64,000 bases of DNA from positions 1,699,001-1,763,000 of the forward strand of contig JACATO010002134.1 of assembly GCA_018389105.1 (NCBI GenBank). Reading direction: 5' to 3'. Source of the stretch: Nautilus pompilius (taxonomy: Eukaryota; Mollusca; Cephalopoda; Nautilida; Nautilidae). The notes beneath the pieces were generated by a model that did no database searches, was not told the DNA's origin, and saw only the letters and a list, made by a program, of their open reading frames with translations. A program made the translations under genes and the position numbers. Positions 25,601 through 39,175 of this stretch are shown in pieces; positions within the stretch are counted from its first letter, which is position 1, and every line of letters begins with the position of its first letter.

Positions 25601-28600
25601 AGAGCACAACCATTGAAAAGCTTTGTCGATTTATTTGCTTTTAGATGTATGCCTTGTTTGTTTTTTTTTCTTTCTTGATTTGTAAATAACATGGGAAACT
25701 TTTAAATAAATGAAAAAATTATTTTATAAATGAAACTTTTTTTAAAAATAGTTTATACTGAAATTCCTTTCAGAAGCTTTAAAGAAACAAAAGTACACTC
25801 AGTTTCAACTTGTGCCACCACTATTTACAATTGGATACTAACTAGAATTATTAATCACAACTTATTGTTGCGTGTAAGAAATATGTTAATTAAATATTCT
25901 CATGCTGGGAGTTGGACATCTTATGCTTTTGAGTTCTTGATGAGATGTCAGATAGTGCAAACACCATGCCATTTCTCTCAACTTGGATGCACTTGAATTA
26001 AGACATTTCTTACCAGGTATGTTTGAGGTGTGTCTACATTTTTTAAACTTTGCTTAATTTTAATGATTTAGTTACTTAATTTATTTCAAAATTAAAAGCA
26101 TTCTTTGAAATAAGGTCAGTTTATTAAGACCAAAGTTCCGTCGAGAAAACATTTTTTTTTTTCATTGACTAAATTAGCTTTTAAAAATTTGAATATTATT
26201 CTGAAAAAAATAATTTTTTAAAGGACTAATTAGATTTTCTAAAGCTGAACACTTTTTTTCCATGGGGTATTTATTTCCATTGAACATTTTAGTATTTAAA
26301 GAGATTTCTTTTGTCTTTTTGCTCCAAGCATTCTAATTGTTTTCAATTAACCATTGAAATGAATAAATTGTTTTAAAAAGATAACTCAGCACCCCCCCCC
26401 ATTTTATTATTTAAATTACTGCTGCCAAACCTGTTAACTGTGCGGTATTTTACTGTTGTTTTGTTTTGTTTTTTTGTTCTAATTTCAAAATTTTAAAAAA
26501 ATATTCTTACATTATAGCCATGTTATTTCATCTGAGTTTCATCTAAATGTACCAAATATTGCAGTTAAAACTCTTTGCACAATGTATCACTTATGAACAT
26601 TATTTAGACTGATTTACCCTCTCTCTGATAGCCCTTTAGTTTCATTTACATTTCTAATCCTAATTGATTCCTATTCCACTCTGGTCATGAAAGGATTTGT
26701 TTATTATATACTTTCATGTTTTCCAAGCAATAAAAAAAAACCTGTGTGAACATTCAGTGTTAAATACTTTTTACTTTGTTAGTGAGCTGATATTCTTTTC
26801 CTGTGTATGTGTACACTTCTCTAAAACACTAGATCTGGTATTAATTGCATAGATGCATCATATAGTTAAATTGTTTATATTATATATATATATACAATTT
26901 CTAAAAAGAGCTAACCATATGTTAATGTGCTTATTACGTACATTAGAAAGGTATCTCTTCAGTTGTCTCAAAATGTATAATTCTCTTGTTTTTGCTTAAG
27001 TGGAAAAATTAGGATATAGAAGTCTGAATATTAATGGGATACCACTTGATAGGTTTACTTGCTCCATGACTGACAGAAATTATAATTTAATGAACATAGT
27101 GCGTGTTTTAAGCCTGCAAGGTGAGATAACTCCGCTACAATATGACAGTTTTGATCTGCTCAAACTGTTGTGAAATATAACCAGATCATTCCAGCTTGTT
27201 TATTCTGCCTGTATCCTGGTTAGAAACCAATCCTTACAGCTAATTTAATAAAAAAATAGTTGCATCAAGTTAACTTAATTACTGAAATTTCATGTATTAT
27301 TTATGTGTTGCTTTTATATCAGCCTGTCTCTTTTTTTAAAATCATAAATATTTAAGTAAAGAAATTTACTTTAAAAAAAAATAGTTAGCATGTTGTATGA
27401 ATGACAGATGCACAATTTTTTTACAAATATTGACAAATCATCTAAATATTTGTATATGTGTTAAGTGTTAATACACAAATAATGTCTCTTGTATAGTTAT
27501 TACTCAATATCTATTCACGCTTTTAAAAAAAAAGTTAAAATCAGTAAATATTTTTAGTCAAAAGGTTTTGTACTAAAACAGAATTCTGATCCATGACATG
27601 CACACTAATTTGCACTCAATCGCTGTTTATGGAAACCAAAAGCAGAAATTGCATTGTTGGTGTTTATTTTATTACTTTATTGCATTAGTTGTGGAAGGTT
27701 GCTGCTGCTTCCAAAACAGACACCTGTTTGTTGACAAACATGATAAATTCCCTCTCCGATACCATTCCATTGCCAACAAACAAGTTCTGCTGATGTGTTG
27801 TTAAGATCTAATAATTTGCAGAAACTCCATATTATTGTGTTGTTTGTTTTAGTTTTCCTTCTGTAGTCACAATTTTCAAGTGAGCATGAAATCTCACTCA
27901 GTACAAATTTTGATAATTTTGGTAAATCTATTTTGCTTGGTTAACTATTTGTCTTCCATGTAAAGTTTTATTTGTTTATGCAATCAGAATAACCAGAAAT
28001 CCATCCCTGTACGAATGGGTTCACTGTGGTTTCTCCATCCAGGTAGGACTTCATACAAATCTGCAAGTTGTACGAACAAGCATTCATCAAAAGCATCTTT
28101 TTATTTCATGCGGCCGTTTCCTCTGAAGATATTTTCTTACTGATGCTAAATCTGAAGCAAAGCCGCTTTTGGCATTGAACCGTCATGATTAAGCAGATGT
28201 CTTACCAAACACATCAGCAATTCCAATTAGTGCACTATAATACCATTTGTTGTACCTGGTGCTCTGAGATCATTGACGCTCTATTGTTTGGCGTGTAGCC
28301 TCAGGCTAACGTTCTTTTCGTCAGGAAGTGCCCAAAAATAATCTAGTAAGATTTCATGTAGCCTTGAGTCTGTTCATTCATCTTCAGCAACTGGACAACT
28401 TATTTGTAAAAGGAACGAAAAATACAAAAAAAAATATATTAATCTTGAGCGTGCTAATGTAATCTTGGTCTATTTAATGGTGTTAGCAATTTCTTGCTCC
28501 TCCTCTCCCCATTACACACCAGGTTAGAAGCAGTGTCACTACCTGGTGATGCAACATAAATAAACCAGCTTCTTCTAACTACTATTATAATAAGTTGTTG

Positions 28601-30420
28601 CTTCTTTTTTTTCCACTGAATAATTGTAAACAAACAAAGAACAAACTTTAAGATAAAAAAATACACTTTAAAAAGCAAGGATACCCATTCATCTCAAAAT
28701 ATCAGGCGTGGCATATGCTTTATTTACTTCAGGGAAGACAACCTTTATCATCAGATCCTATATTGCTTAAGTATATAAGATGGTACGTATAGTTAAAGCA
28801 CTTCTTCATTTTCTGTTTAACTAGCGATTTTTCAAAGCTTTACAAATGTGTTCATGCATACACTGTACGCCATTGTATTTGTTGTTTCTGATAGAATCTA
28901 CATTTCAAGTGTTGGAAGATATTGTATAATCTACCGAAACAATGAAATGTAATAAATTCTTATGTTAAAAGCAGGAACATTAAACATGAATAAGTTTGCA
29001 TGAAAAATTTAGCTTAAGGTCAGGTTATTAATAGACTTTGATTTTAAATAAACATCATCACTTGCAGATTGTAGCTACCATTAATTAAATCTCCAACCAG
29101 GAAAGTGTTTATATCATTTTCTTATGACTTATCCTTTATGTCCCCATATGAAAACAGTCACCCTCAGGATGCATCATCCTTTTCCCCACACACTACCTGG
29201 TGCAAACTCTTCCATGCCACTTCATTTTTACAAGCGTACAGATGTATCTGTAGCCAGAGACCTAAACAGATCTTTCTCTATCATCTTCATTATCAGAGGA
29301 GCATTTTGGTGTGCAGCAGTGATTATTTTTCCAAGAGTAATTTATTTTTTATGTTTTCACCTTTTATGACCTGTTGGTTGCTAGGTTTTTGGATGTGCTA
29401 ATTTAACCAGTGCTTTAGCTGTTAGCATCAGTATGATACGTGATGGGACAACTTTATTTTGCATATATTTTTGAAAATTTTCTATATCCAAAACGTTTTC
29501 CTGTTTAAAATAAGCGAATCCCATTTTTGCTTGTCAAACATGCCACTAAAATGTAAATTAAAAGGATTTATGCCTAAAAACGTAGGTGTCTGAATTACTT
29601 GTTATACTTTCTTTTGAGAGACAGTTATCAGAATAACCATCTCTCTCTAACAGCTCCTAAATCTAAACAAACTCTCACATCCAGGTGTTTGTATTTAATT
29701 TGTGAACAGACTTTGGCTTATGAGGCCAACCATTAATTTATTTACATACATGTGTGCTTTCTTGTTCTGCTGATCAACTTTAGTTACTATCGCATATTTG
29801 AATCTGTCTTTTTTTTTTTTAAAAAAAAAAATCAAAAATTAACTGAAAGAAACAATAATGTAGAATTGTTTTTCTTTATGTTTCATGTAGATTTGTGTTC
29901 TCTCACATTTTCTTTCATCCTATTAACCAGTGCTAACATTTGTATTTCAGGGTCAGCAGATGGTCAATAACTTATTGGCTAACTGTGCATTATTCCTAGC
30001 TCCTATTTCCTCTTCTGATTAAATCAGTTCATTTCTTTAACCCATCATTGCTGCTACAATATTAGCATCCAGTTAATGACATAAATACTTAGTCAAAATT
30101 CACTTATCTTTCATTCACATCCTTTATCTAGAATAGCCCGATTTCAATCAGATTACTTTTATGTGCAGAAATCACTGATTTGAAGACTTGATGCCATCAG
30201 AAAGAATCGAAGAGAATTTTATAAAGGAAAAAGAAAATAAATAGATAAATAAATCGGATTGTAAGAAAGTTAGATGTTAGACTTCATGTGTATTTATGAT
30301 TTATTTTCTCATTTCATTTCTGGAGTTGCCATGATAACTGAAACATTTTTTCAGCATCTCAAACATAAAGAAGGCTAAATAAAAAGAATGGGGCATGACT
30401 ATTGATAGCAATATGTATTG
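22686..30420. other. long AT-rich spacer
   Basis: A possible tRNA-like scrap near 23291-23350 (AGGTGGTTAGCCTGCTGCTC) is too short to assign to the SINE family. A less AT-rich patch at 28000-28390 has one open frame reading NPSLYEWVHCGFSIQ before a CAG/GTAGGA, but other frames are also open and there is no family match. Otherwise T- and A-runs and a TA tract near 26880. Confidence 0.5.
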
Positions 30421-30436
30421 ATTTTCTCCCCCTCAG

Positions 30437-30609
30437 TGTCTGCTGATTGTTGGCTGGCTGCATCCTATGAAGCCCTACAGCGAGGCTGGGCAATAGCAGG
30501 CAAGGCAAAACTGGAGAACCTCATAGAAAGTATATTGATATTCTCCTTCGGCATTTATCAGAGCAGCCGAATAATAGACAAAAAAATGTCACCGGATTCT
30601 TCTCCATAG
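30437..30609 (+). CDS. candidate exon-like open segment
   Basis: Follows a pyrimidine tract and CAG (TTTTCTCCCCCTCAG ending at 30436). The open frame includes ADCWLAASYEALQRGWAIAG, KAKLENLIESI and on to MSPDSSP and a stop at 30607-30609. The first 95 bases are noticeably G+C-richer than their neighbours. A possible donor is GTATAT near 30529. No known domain is recognised and no linked exon is visible. Confidence 0.15.
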
Positions 30610-31457
30610 TCAATCCTAACGAAGTTGGCTACTGTTGTCATTACCATCCAGATTAAACCTTATCTCTCTACATACCTGAGTACACCTTACTTTTCTTGAT
30701 TCTTTTCCTGCTCTTTGAATTGTCTAGTTCAGCAAGGAAGCCAAAGGGAAAAATAAATACAAAAATAAAACAAGAATTGTACACATGTGAAAATAATGAT
30801 GATGAATTAAATCTGATGAATGCAGTCGGACTTGTTTTCAGATCAGAATTCACATACAGTTACTCAACTAACCATATTTTATAAAAAAAAACAAAAGAAT
30901 TTCTTTATTTCATGTCTTTCATTAGAAGCAAGATATCTTAAATAAAAGATGTTTAAACTATTTTTATAAGAGTATTTTTGGCAATATCAGCAATCTTTGA
31001 ACTTCATCAAAGATTTTTTTTAAAAAAGAATATATACACCTGTGACTGGTTTATATATAAGCTATGTTTTATCTCATTAGATGTGGGGAAAACTTGAATT
31101 CACATCCAATTTATCCACAACTTTGCGACTATGTTGGGGAAGAGCAAAAGAAAAGGCCCAGAATGATTAAATATTTGAATTGATTAACATGTTAAATTGT
31201 TGATGTTTCTCTAACTCTTAAATAATGGTTTTTGCAAGCAATTGTTTATCTTTGTTGCATCATTTTTATTAAAGCTCAAGAATATATTTCATCACGTTCT
31301 TAGAAAATATTATGATTATATGTGATCTGCCTCAAACAATTGAGTTAATTTTCTTTCTTTTGCATTCCCTTATTAGTCAACCTACATGAACAAATTTACA
31401 TATTAAGAATTTCACTCTCACACTCATTGGTTATCCATATATATGTGTTATTTTATG

Positions 31458-31578
31458 ACGGCTGGCTGCAAAATGTACACAAAGATGTGTAAAGTTCATA
31501 AGAGCAAGACGAAAACATGTTGGGGGCTGGGGTACCCCAAACAAAGCCAGCCAGTCCAGTAGTAGAACCACTCAATCT
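31458..31578 (-). repeat. tRNA-type SINE, copy 6 (short, internally deleted)
   Basis: The minus strand reads AGTGGTTCTACTACTGGACT, then CTGGCTTTGTTTGGGGTACC, TTCGTCTTGCTCTTATGAAC and, after an altered stretch, AGCCAGCCG. These are the head, linker and start of the body of the family; the rest is missing. Confidence 0.5.
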
Positions 31579-34500
31579 CTGACCACTTTCCAGAAGATTC
31601 TGATGATTATTATAATATATATATATATATATTTTTACTAAATAAATAATTTTACAGTAACAATAGGATTTGATGAATGAGATCTGTGGGAGTGATTACC
31701 TGGTGATCTGATGTAAAATTTAATGAAAAATAATGAGCATTAATAAAAGAAAACAAGAAAACTAAGATTAATAAAAATAAGAAAATCACATTAATATCTC
31801 CAAAAATTTTGACAAATTTATCATTATTAAAAATATTTTAAAATTTCATTATTAATCAGAATGTTCCCTGTCCACAAGTGTGCATTTTCGATCATTTGTG
31901 TATAAATTTTAGGACAACTCTGGTAACAGATCTCTTTTCCTTAAGTTTATTAACTTTACAAATTAGCAATTTTATGCCAAACTTATTTTTTCATTAATAT
32001 AATTTAATTTTTATCAAGAAGCTATTACGGCTTATACTAGGCTCAAGAGGGATGTCAAATTTTACCACTACCATTGATGCTATATTCTACTTATTTACAG
32101 TTTTCTTATTTAAAATAGTGTTTTCTAATATTGAGATGTGCTGATACTGGAGCTGTTTGGTTGTAATTGTGACCACTAACATAGTGTGTAGTACATCCAG
32201 CACACCCTGTACAATGTTAATTAGTCTGTACTCTTCAGACTTTAAATAAATCATAATAAATCATTCTAAAGTACTCAAATGATACTTGAAACAAAAATTA
32301 TTAAATAATAAAGGTTGCTGTTGTATGCACCACATAGCAAATTGCAAATCTTTTTCTTTTTTAAAACTATTATACTTTTAAATGTACGGTTTCATGAAAA
32401 TTCTTCTAGAAGTTCAAAATTGTACTTGCAGAAAAAGCATTGTCAGATGGCCTTATTCTTTTCTCACTAAGCATAAGATGTGTATGCGTATTTTTAAAAA
32501 ATATTTCCATTGCATAAAAATTTTGAGAAATGTCTCTTAATATATACTCCAGTGATTGAATCACATCTGCAGTTTGTGGTTTAGTGTTTCCATCCAGTTA
32601 AAGATGCCAGTGTTTTTGATACTGATGTAAAAAAAGTTCTTCAAAGAAAGGTATAAGCTGCATTTTAAATATTTTACTTATCATCTTCATGACCACTTAT
32701 TGGTTTAATTAGAATGTCCAAGATTCTAACCAACAAGTAACAATTGCCATTTTGACTGACTGACTTAGATAGTGCACAAGACACAGGAGGATGATACAGG
32801 TTAGATTTTGAAGGTCACCATAAACTAGATTTGTAGAAATATTATTTTTGTAATCATGTAGTTAATATACTTTAAAAAATTGTTGAAGAGTAGGTGCAAA
32901 AGTTATCAGCTCTTTTCCCTTGTCTACTGTTTTTGATGAAAATTAATTTCCCTATAAGACTTAGCACTATGGAAAGTCCATTCTCCTCCTCCATAGTAAA
33001 AGCTCAGTATTTCTAGTGTAGTAAATGATGATAAAAACATGATTTTTATGGTCTGGTTTTTAATTTGAAAACTTCAGTGCTCCATGAGCCTGTCTGATAA
33101 TAGACAAAGACCAATTATACTGCATATACTGTGGACATTATACCACTTTGATTCCCAATAGTTTGTACTTGTGTGGGAAAACAAACTGTGTACTTCTTAT
33201 ACTCCTTTTAAATTTGTGTGCAAGAAAATGGTTTATAAATACAATAATTATAGCTGCTGAGATATCAATCTGTTTAATGGATATCTGCAGCAAAGCTTTT
33301 ACCTTGAAAATGTCTGAAATCAAATTATTCAAAGAGCTGATTTTTTTCAGTCTTGTCTGTTTAATTATTGAAACATTTTAAGCTGCTTTGAGTCATTATT
33401 CCTACATGGATTTTTATGAAAATAACTTGGTTCACGCTTTTCACATTGATTTTCTTTTTTTCTAATATGTGTCATTGTCTCTGGACAATAAGGACATTGA
33501 CTGGAAGACAGACTTCCAGTCACCAAACTGCCTCTAATGATTTGCTTTATTTAATAGGCATCGATGATAAAATAATCTGCTTTTTTTTTCTCTCCATAAG
33601 AGAGAAAATTACCCTTGCTTGAATTAAATTCACAGACCTGAACCTTTTCCCCGGATGTTGGAAGGATGACAGTAAAATACACTATATATTTTAGACTAGC
33701 TTAAGTAAATTTAAAAAAAAAAAAATTATTTATTTCAGACTCCTGTGAACAGCAGGGTGGGAATAAATGTGATGCTGAAAAGATTTTTGGTTAACACTGT
33801 AACAAACAACCACCCTGGCTGATCTCAAGGGTACAGCAATGAATACCATATCTGCTGAAGGATCTGTTATTTTTATGTGGATGGAAAAGTTTCATTAGAT
33901 GAGTAGCTGTCACCATCATCTAAAAAGAGGTCCTGTTCATTGCACTAGTAGATATACCATAGGAATTCCAGAAGCCATTTGTCATGGTGTGATTATTGCA
34001 ATCTGAAACTTAGCGGGCATAAAGGAAGTGTTTGTGGTAAGCTATAGCCACACTTAGTGGTAAATGGGTTTAAATTAACATCATTATCAAAAGGTCATCT
34101 GACACTCTTGCCTTCTGTTCGTCACATAATTATCAAATTTCTGCGTATAATACCTGTTACTGAAAAATCTGTTCTTCTGAAAGTCATTCTTGAAATATTA
34201 CAGTGTTGAGATTCCTAGCCTTGAGAAACAACAACCAACTCTTGAATCGACAGTGAACATACTCACTCTACTTTCACTAAAATAAAAACTAGCAATGGCT
34301 AAGAATATATTTGGGGATTACTTTCTTTCATGAACCTGCTTTCTGGTTTGATTTGATTTCGTCATATTCTGTTCTAATTCTATTAAAAGAAAGAAGGAAA
34401 ATTTGTTGTTTAGATTGTAAGAATAATTTTTGGTACGTAACAAAATCTGTAATACATTATATAGAATAATAAAAGTTTGTGTGGTTTGTTTATTTTTTTT

Positions 34501-36771
34501 TTTAACATCCTATAGCTACATTTATGCTGAAGTACTTGAGCAATGCAATTAAATTTTTTTTGTACATTTCCAGAGAAGTATTTCCCTTTATCAAAGAAAA
34601 ATTTATTCAGAATGATTCTTAGTTAGTGCTTCCTTTTATACTATTTTCTTGGTATTGAGAAAAAGTTAGTTTTAGACTTCTCTTCTTCTTAAGTGTTTAG
34701 CATCATGGAAGTGGTAAAATGCTACAGACTAACAGACCACTCACTTTGACACCATAAGTTACGCCTTTATACGAGAATGCATAATGGTGGTTCTCTCACA
34801 TCGATAAATTTGTGTACTTTTTTAACCACTGGAAATAATAGTCTTGTATTTTTGAAGAGATCCTGATCATGTTTTACAAGGGCTGATTTAACTCATTCAA
34901 ATTTTGCATTAGGAAAAGTATGCAAGAGATTTTTTTTTTTGTTTTCATAGGATATTTGGATAAGATTGGGAATGGTGAAGCTTTCATAAATAACCTTAAT
35001 CTAGTAAATCAATGTTTGCAAAGAAATCTGATTAAAAGAAAATTTAAGATGATTATAGATAAGATGGCTTTGTCCCAGTCCTTCATTATTCTCATTTTTA
35101 AAAATCTAATGGAGGTACACACAATTTCAAGCTGTGCAAGCACTGCTGCATGTTGGGTAATCTTCCCAAGTGGTAGAGTTAATGTATAGAATAATTTTCC
35201 TAATAGCATTCTGATTGTATTCACAGTAGATGAGCTCTAGAATGCTACATATAAAATTTAATACCACCAGTCAGGTGATGTCCTTTGTGTTGTTAACTAT
35301 ACCCTGTTTTTGTTTTTTTTCTCAGATTAATCATCACAAAGTATTTTGTCTCTTCATTTTATTCTCTGCATCATGATTCAATAAGGATTATGTGGTGCCT
35401 TTGACTTTGCAAACATTTTGCAAAGATGGAAGAAAACAAGTAAATATATGGTAACGCTTATCTTATTACCTTCAAGACAAGAAGGACAGACTGTTGTTAA
35501 GCAAAGGCACTCTATTTTCCTGCTTTCTACTTTCAACTGCTCCTGCTTACTAAGTAGCCGTGTAATTAAATGCTAAGTATCGGTGTGATATTTAAATTGT
35601 AATTATCGATATGAAAAACAATTCTACTGACAGGGATCAAAGCAAATTAAATGTAATCTAGAAAAGGGCTGGCTGCTGATGCGATAGAGCAGAAAGTTTG
35701 GTTCAGCATCTAAATTTGGCACCCAGCCTCTGAAACACCAGCCAGCTGCTGCTGTTTTCTTTTTCAAGATTTGTCAAGTGGTTAGAATGAAAGTAGTTGT
35801 GCACTATGAAGATGTTTACTTTACAAAATCCCAGTGAATTATCAATGGAACATTTTGCTGAGCTCCACTGAACCCCATCCTGGCTCCATAAAGTGTGTTG
35901 CTAAATAGTTTTTATCGATTTCTTTGTGCCAATGCAAAGCCATCAATGACTGGAAATAGCTGCTGAGATGGTCATCAAACTGAATTTTTGCCCAACTGTT
36001 TATCTTTTTTTTATGGAAGTCATTCTTTGCCATCTTTGTACAAAACACTACCCCTGTTGTGACATTTTTTAATGTACCTTTGTAGAATTTTTACATCCAA
36101 CAATTTTTTTTAAATATATAATATAATTACTGAGGAAATAGTATAAATTTTTGGATTGTGTAATTTATGCACAGATTGTGATTTACTACTTAAATGTGTA
36201 TCAAGCAACTACATTCTCCTGTTCTCGAAAGCTAATTGGAGTTATTTAACTTTGCCAGGAAAGCACTTGAATATTTTTTCTGTACACAGCCTTTGTATCA
36301 GACCTGATTGTAACAAATCCTGTTTGATAGCTGGTATGGTAATCATGTTTAATCTCTATAAGATATGGAATTGAATTACAAATAAAACTTTCAATAATTC
36401 CTCTGTTTGTTTTTACACCTGATTGGTGATGTGAATTAAATCAAACATCTGAATTCCCAGTTTTGATTTTTAATATCTCTTTCCTAGGTTTAGATGCTTT
36501 GATTAAGTCAGAGGCCTTGTTTAGTTTTCATTTGTAACTTTTCATAGTACAGAACTCAGCTGCAGTTGGTAATCTTTTGTGTTTGTGGCAGTTTGTGATA
36601 AATTGGCAAAAAAAAAGAGGGAGAATACTTAGTTTTGGTGTTGATTTGCTTTTGCTGATTAACAGCAGTACATTGAAATCAATAAACCATTGATTGTATC
36701 AATTTCTTTCTGAGACAAAATACTACAAGGAGGGGACATGTCTGGCACTAAAAGTACATTTACATTGATAA
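31579..36771. other. AT-rich spacer
   Basis: TA repeat at 31610-31631. No coding region, RNA gene or bounded element recognised. A GGCTGGCTGCTGATGCG patch at 35660 resembles a SINE head only weakly. Confidence 0.5.
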
Positions 36772-37231
36772 TAGTGGCATCACTATGTGGTGGGGGGGGA
36801 TTGATTGTCCCTTCTCCTTGGATATTTGTAGTTAAAAAATTTTTTTAATTAGAAATAATTTACTTGCCTCTACTGTCATTTTTTTCCTATTCTATCAACT
36901 TGGTTTCATTGAGAAAGTAAAATATCCAATCAGTGCTATAGTTATAATTAGAAATTATTACCAGTGTATAATTTACTAATTTAAAGTGGAAATCTAGACT
37001 ATAAAAGTTTCATCACAATGCTTGGACATATGCATATAGGTACCGTGACTGCTAAATAATGTACTGAGGACCATATTTGTTGCACTGAAAATTTGTTGTT
37101 TGAATAAAACAACTTTAAAAAGTTGTTTAAAGAAGTTTCATGACACATTTTATGTAACTAGTATTTGGAAAATTCCAAATGTTTTGTCACCGCCGCACCC
37201 TCCCTTGGAAAAATTTGTAGCTCTGCTACTG
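36772..37231. mobile_element. possible hAT-like element relic (460 bp)
   Basis: The left end reads TAGTGGCATCACTATG and the reverse complement of the right end CAGTAGCAGAGCTAC, diverged versions of a CAGTGGCGTAGCTA-type terminus common in animal non-autonomous elements. The flanking octamers ATTGATAA (36764-36771) and CCTGATAA (37232-37239) share six bases, consistent with the 8-bp duplication of hAT elements. A G-run follows the left end and a C-rich stretch precedes the right end. No coding remains. The divergence makes this tentative. Confidence 0.45.
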
Positions 37232-39085
37232 CCTGATAATTAGGTGCAAATTTTCAAGCTAAAACATTCTCATATATCAGAGGTTATTTTCATTTTAACA
37301 AAATATACTAATTTCTTGTTTAATTTTCGAGGACAGCAATAACCAGAAGCTGCATATTTGTATGTTTGTCGTGTAAAAGTTCTAAAAAAAAGTTAGACAG
37401 CTGATACACGAGAGCACAGCAGATTATTGCTTGACTACATTATTTCAAAAGATGGTACTTCAGTAAACTAACTTCTACACAGCCCATTCAATATAATATT
37501 TAAAAATCGGCTTTTATATTTTTCCCTTTAATGAAAATTTAAACTGGATAATTGGTTGCTGTTGTGTTTTTTTTCCCCAAACTTTTCCTGTTGTTATAAT
37601 GGAAATGAATCTTGCCTCTATTCTGACAATTTCAAATTACCCCCAAATATCACATGGTATGTTAATATGTTTACCACTGGGATGTAGTTCCTAACCCACT
37701 ACTTCCTGTTCTGGTCTGTGGAAACAAAAACTTTCATCTATTTGACTGAAATTTGGAGTTAAGTTAAAGTCATCAGTAAGGTCAGCTGGGTGCTAGAATT
37801 TGTTGTATGGTAGCATGGGATACAATTAGGGTCACTCATGAGGGAGCTAGGGGAGAAAGCAGGGTGGAAAGAGTTTCGACAAACTTTATTTTACAGTCTT
37901 TCAACAAAACAGAAACTTCAAAATCTGCATGGACATCAGCTATACCAGCAAAATTGTAGACTCTCCAATGAAGCATCCCACATTTTATGTATAAACTGAT
38001 CTGTCATTGAATATACTAGGAAATGGGATCTAGCTGAAATAGCATGTATACAAGCATTTGGCTATTAGAAAATATATACATGTAAAAAAGGGGGTTATTT
38101 TCAAATGTTCTGTCTCTGAAGACTTAATATTGAAATATCCTCATTTATGTTTGATGAATTATTTTAATTAGTGAACTCATTGTGGAATTCGGTGAATATG
38201 AAAGTTGTTATCTGGTGTATAGTACATTACAAGGATGTGAGAGGGTCCAGAAAGATTAGTGTTGACTAAGTTAACTTTTATTACTGTTCTTGTTGCATTA
38301 TTTGCCTGATGGGTTGCTATTATCTATAGATTTTACAGAAAAGCATCCCTTATTAGTGCAGCATCTGAAAAGAACAGAACGATTATACATGAGTTCATAA
38401 TTTTAATGTGTAGCATTCGTTTGTCATCCATTACCTTTAGAATTCATTGCAGGGAGGGCACAAATGGCTATCGATTGTCTTGTCTGATGGACATCAGCTG
38501 TTAAATTGCTTAGCTCAGACATTCTAGGCCTTATCTGAATTGTTCCATTTAGACATCAAAGTGTTTCAGGTGGAATTACAAGGCAGGTGTGCTTTAATTA
38601 ATTGTGTAAGTTGGAGGCCTAACATGCAGACTGTAAGCACTGTTCTTGATCTCTTAAGTGAATCTCCAAAGTTGCTTACTTCAAAGGGATCTAGGACGTG
38701 TATGTCCACATACAGACTTAACAGCCTCTAATTGGAACATCCAAGAACAGAGGGATGGATCATCTACTTACTAGAATGAAAATCAAGGTTATTTTACGTT
38801 TTATTTTGTGAATTTTAGTTCTGTCATTATTTTAAGGGATTGTATCAGTAACATTTTCCTTCAACGGATTACTTCAGTCTTCATCCTGTTAGGATTTATA
38901 CTGCAAAAAAAAAAAAAAGATGTCTGAACTCATCAAGATGGTGTAATAAAAGAGAGCTTGTTGATTGATGTAAGAAAAAGAATAAAGTTGTTTATTTGTT
39001 TTAATTTTGCATCCACTGATTGTAAATAAAAAGTATACTATAATTGTTTAATTATAGATTAGAAATAAAATCAAGTATGAACAAA
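37232..39085. other. AT-rich spacer before the hairpin
   Basis: No gene. A 36-bp open segment between TTTCAG and GTAAGT (38571-38606) mimics a microexon, but nothing links to it. Confidence 0.5.
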
Positions 39086-39175
39086 TGTGTGTTTTCAGTA
39101 TCTCAAGGTAGTGTAGACAGCTAACCAGCATCAGTGTTAGCTATCTACAGTAATTTGAGATACTGAAAACACACA
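39086..39175. ncRNA. 90-nt hairpin, microRNA-precursor-like (or foldback repeat)
   Basis: Two 40-nt arms (39086-39125 and 39136-39175) pair with three mismatches and one G-U pair around a 10-nt loop (CAGCATCAGT). The lowest 21 base pairs, starting TGTGTGTTTTCAGTATCTCA, are perfect; the mismatches fall in the upper half. Length, loop size and mismatch pattern fit an animal pre-miRNA. I do not recognise either arm as a known microRNA, and a tiny inverted-repeat transposon would look similar. There is no clear target duplication. I saw no second copy in the window. Confidence 0.4.

Noticed and set aside
34900-35189. Acceptor-like T-run plus CATAG followed by an 89-codon frame
   Set aside because: Frame is Lys/Ile/Asn-rich without motifs, and an overlapping minus-strand frame is equally open.
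35660-35750. GGCTGGCTGCTGATGCG patch as another SINE head
   Set aside because: Similarity covers only short scattered words and the order of family blocks is not kept.
37120-37142. Short inverted repeat AACAACTT/AAGTTGTT
   Set aside because: Nine-base arms around a few bases are common by chance and there is no gene end next to it.
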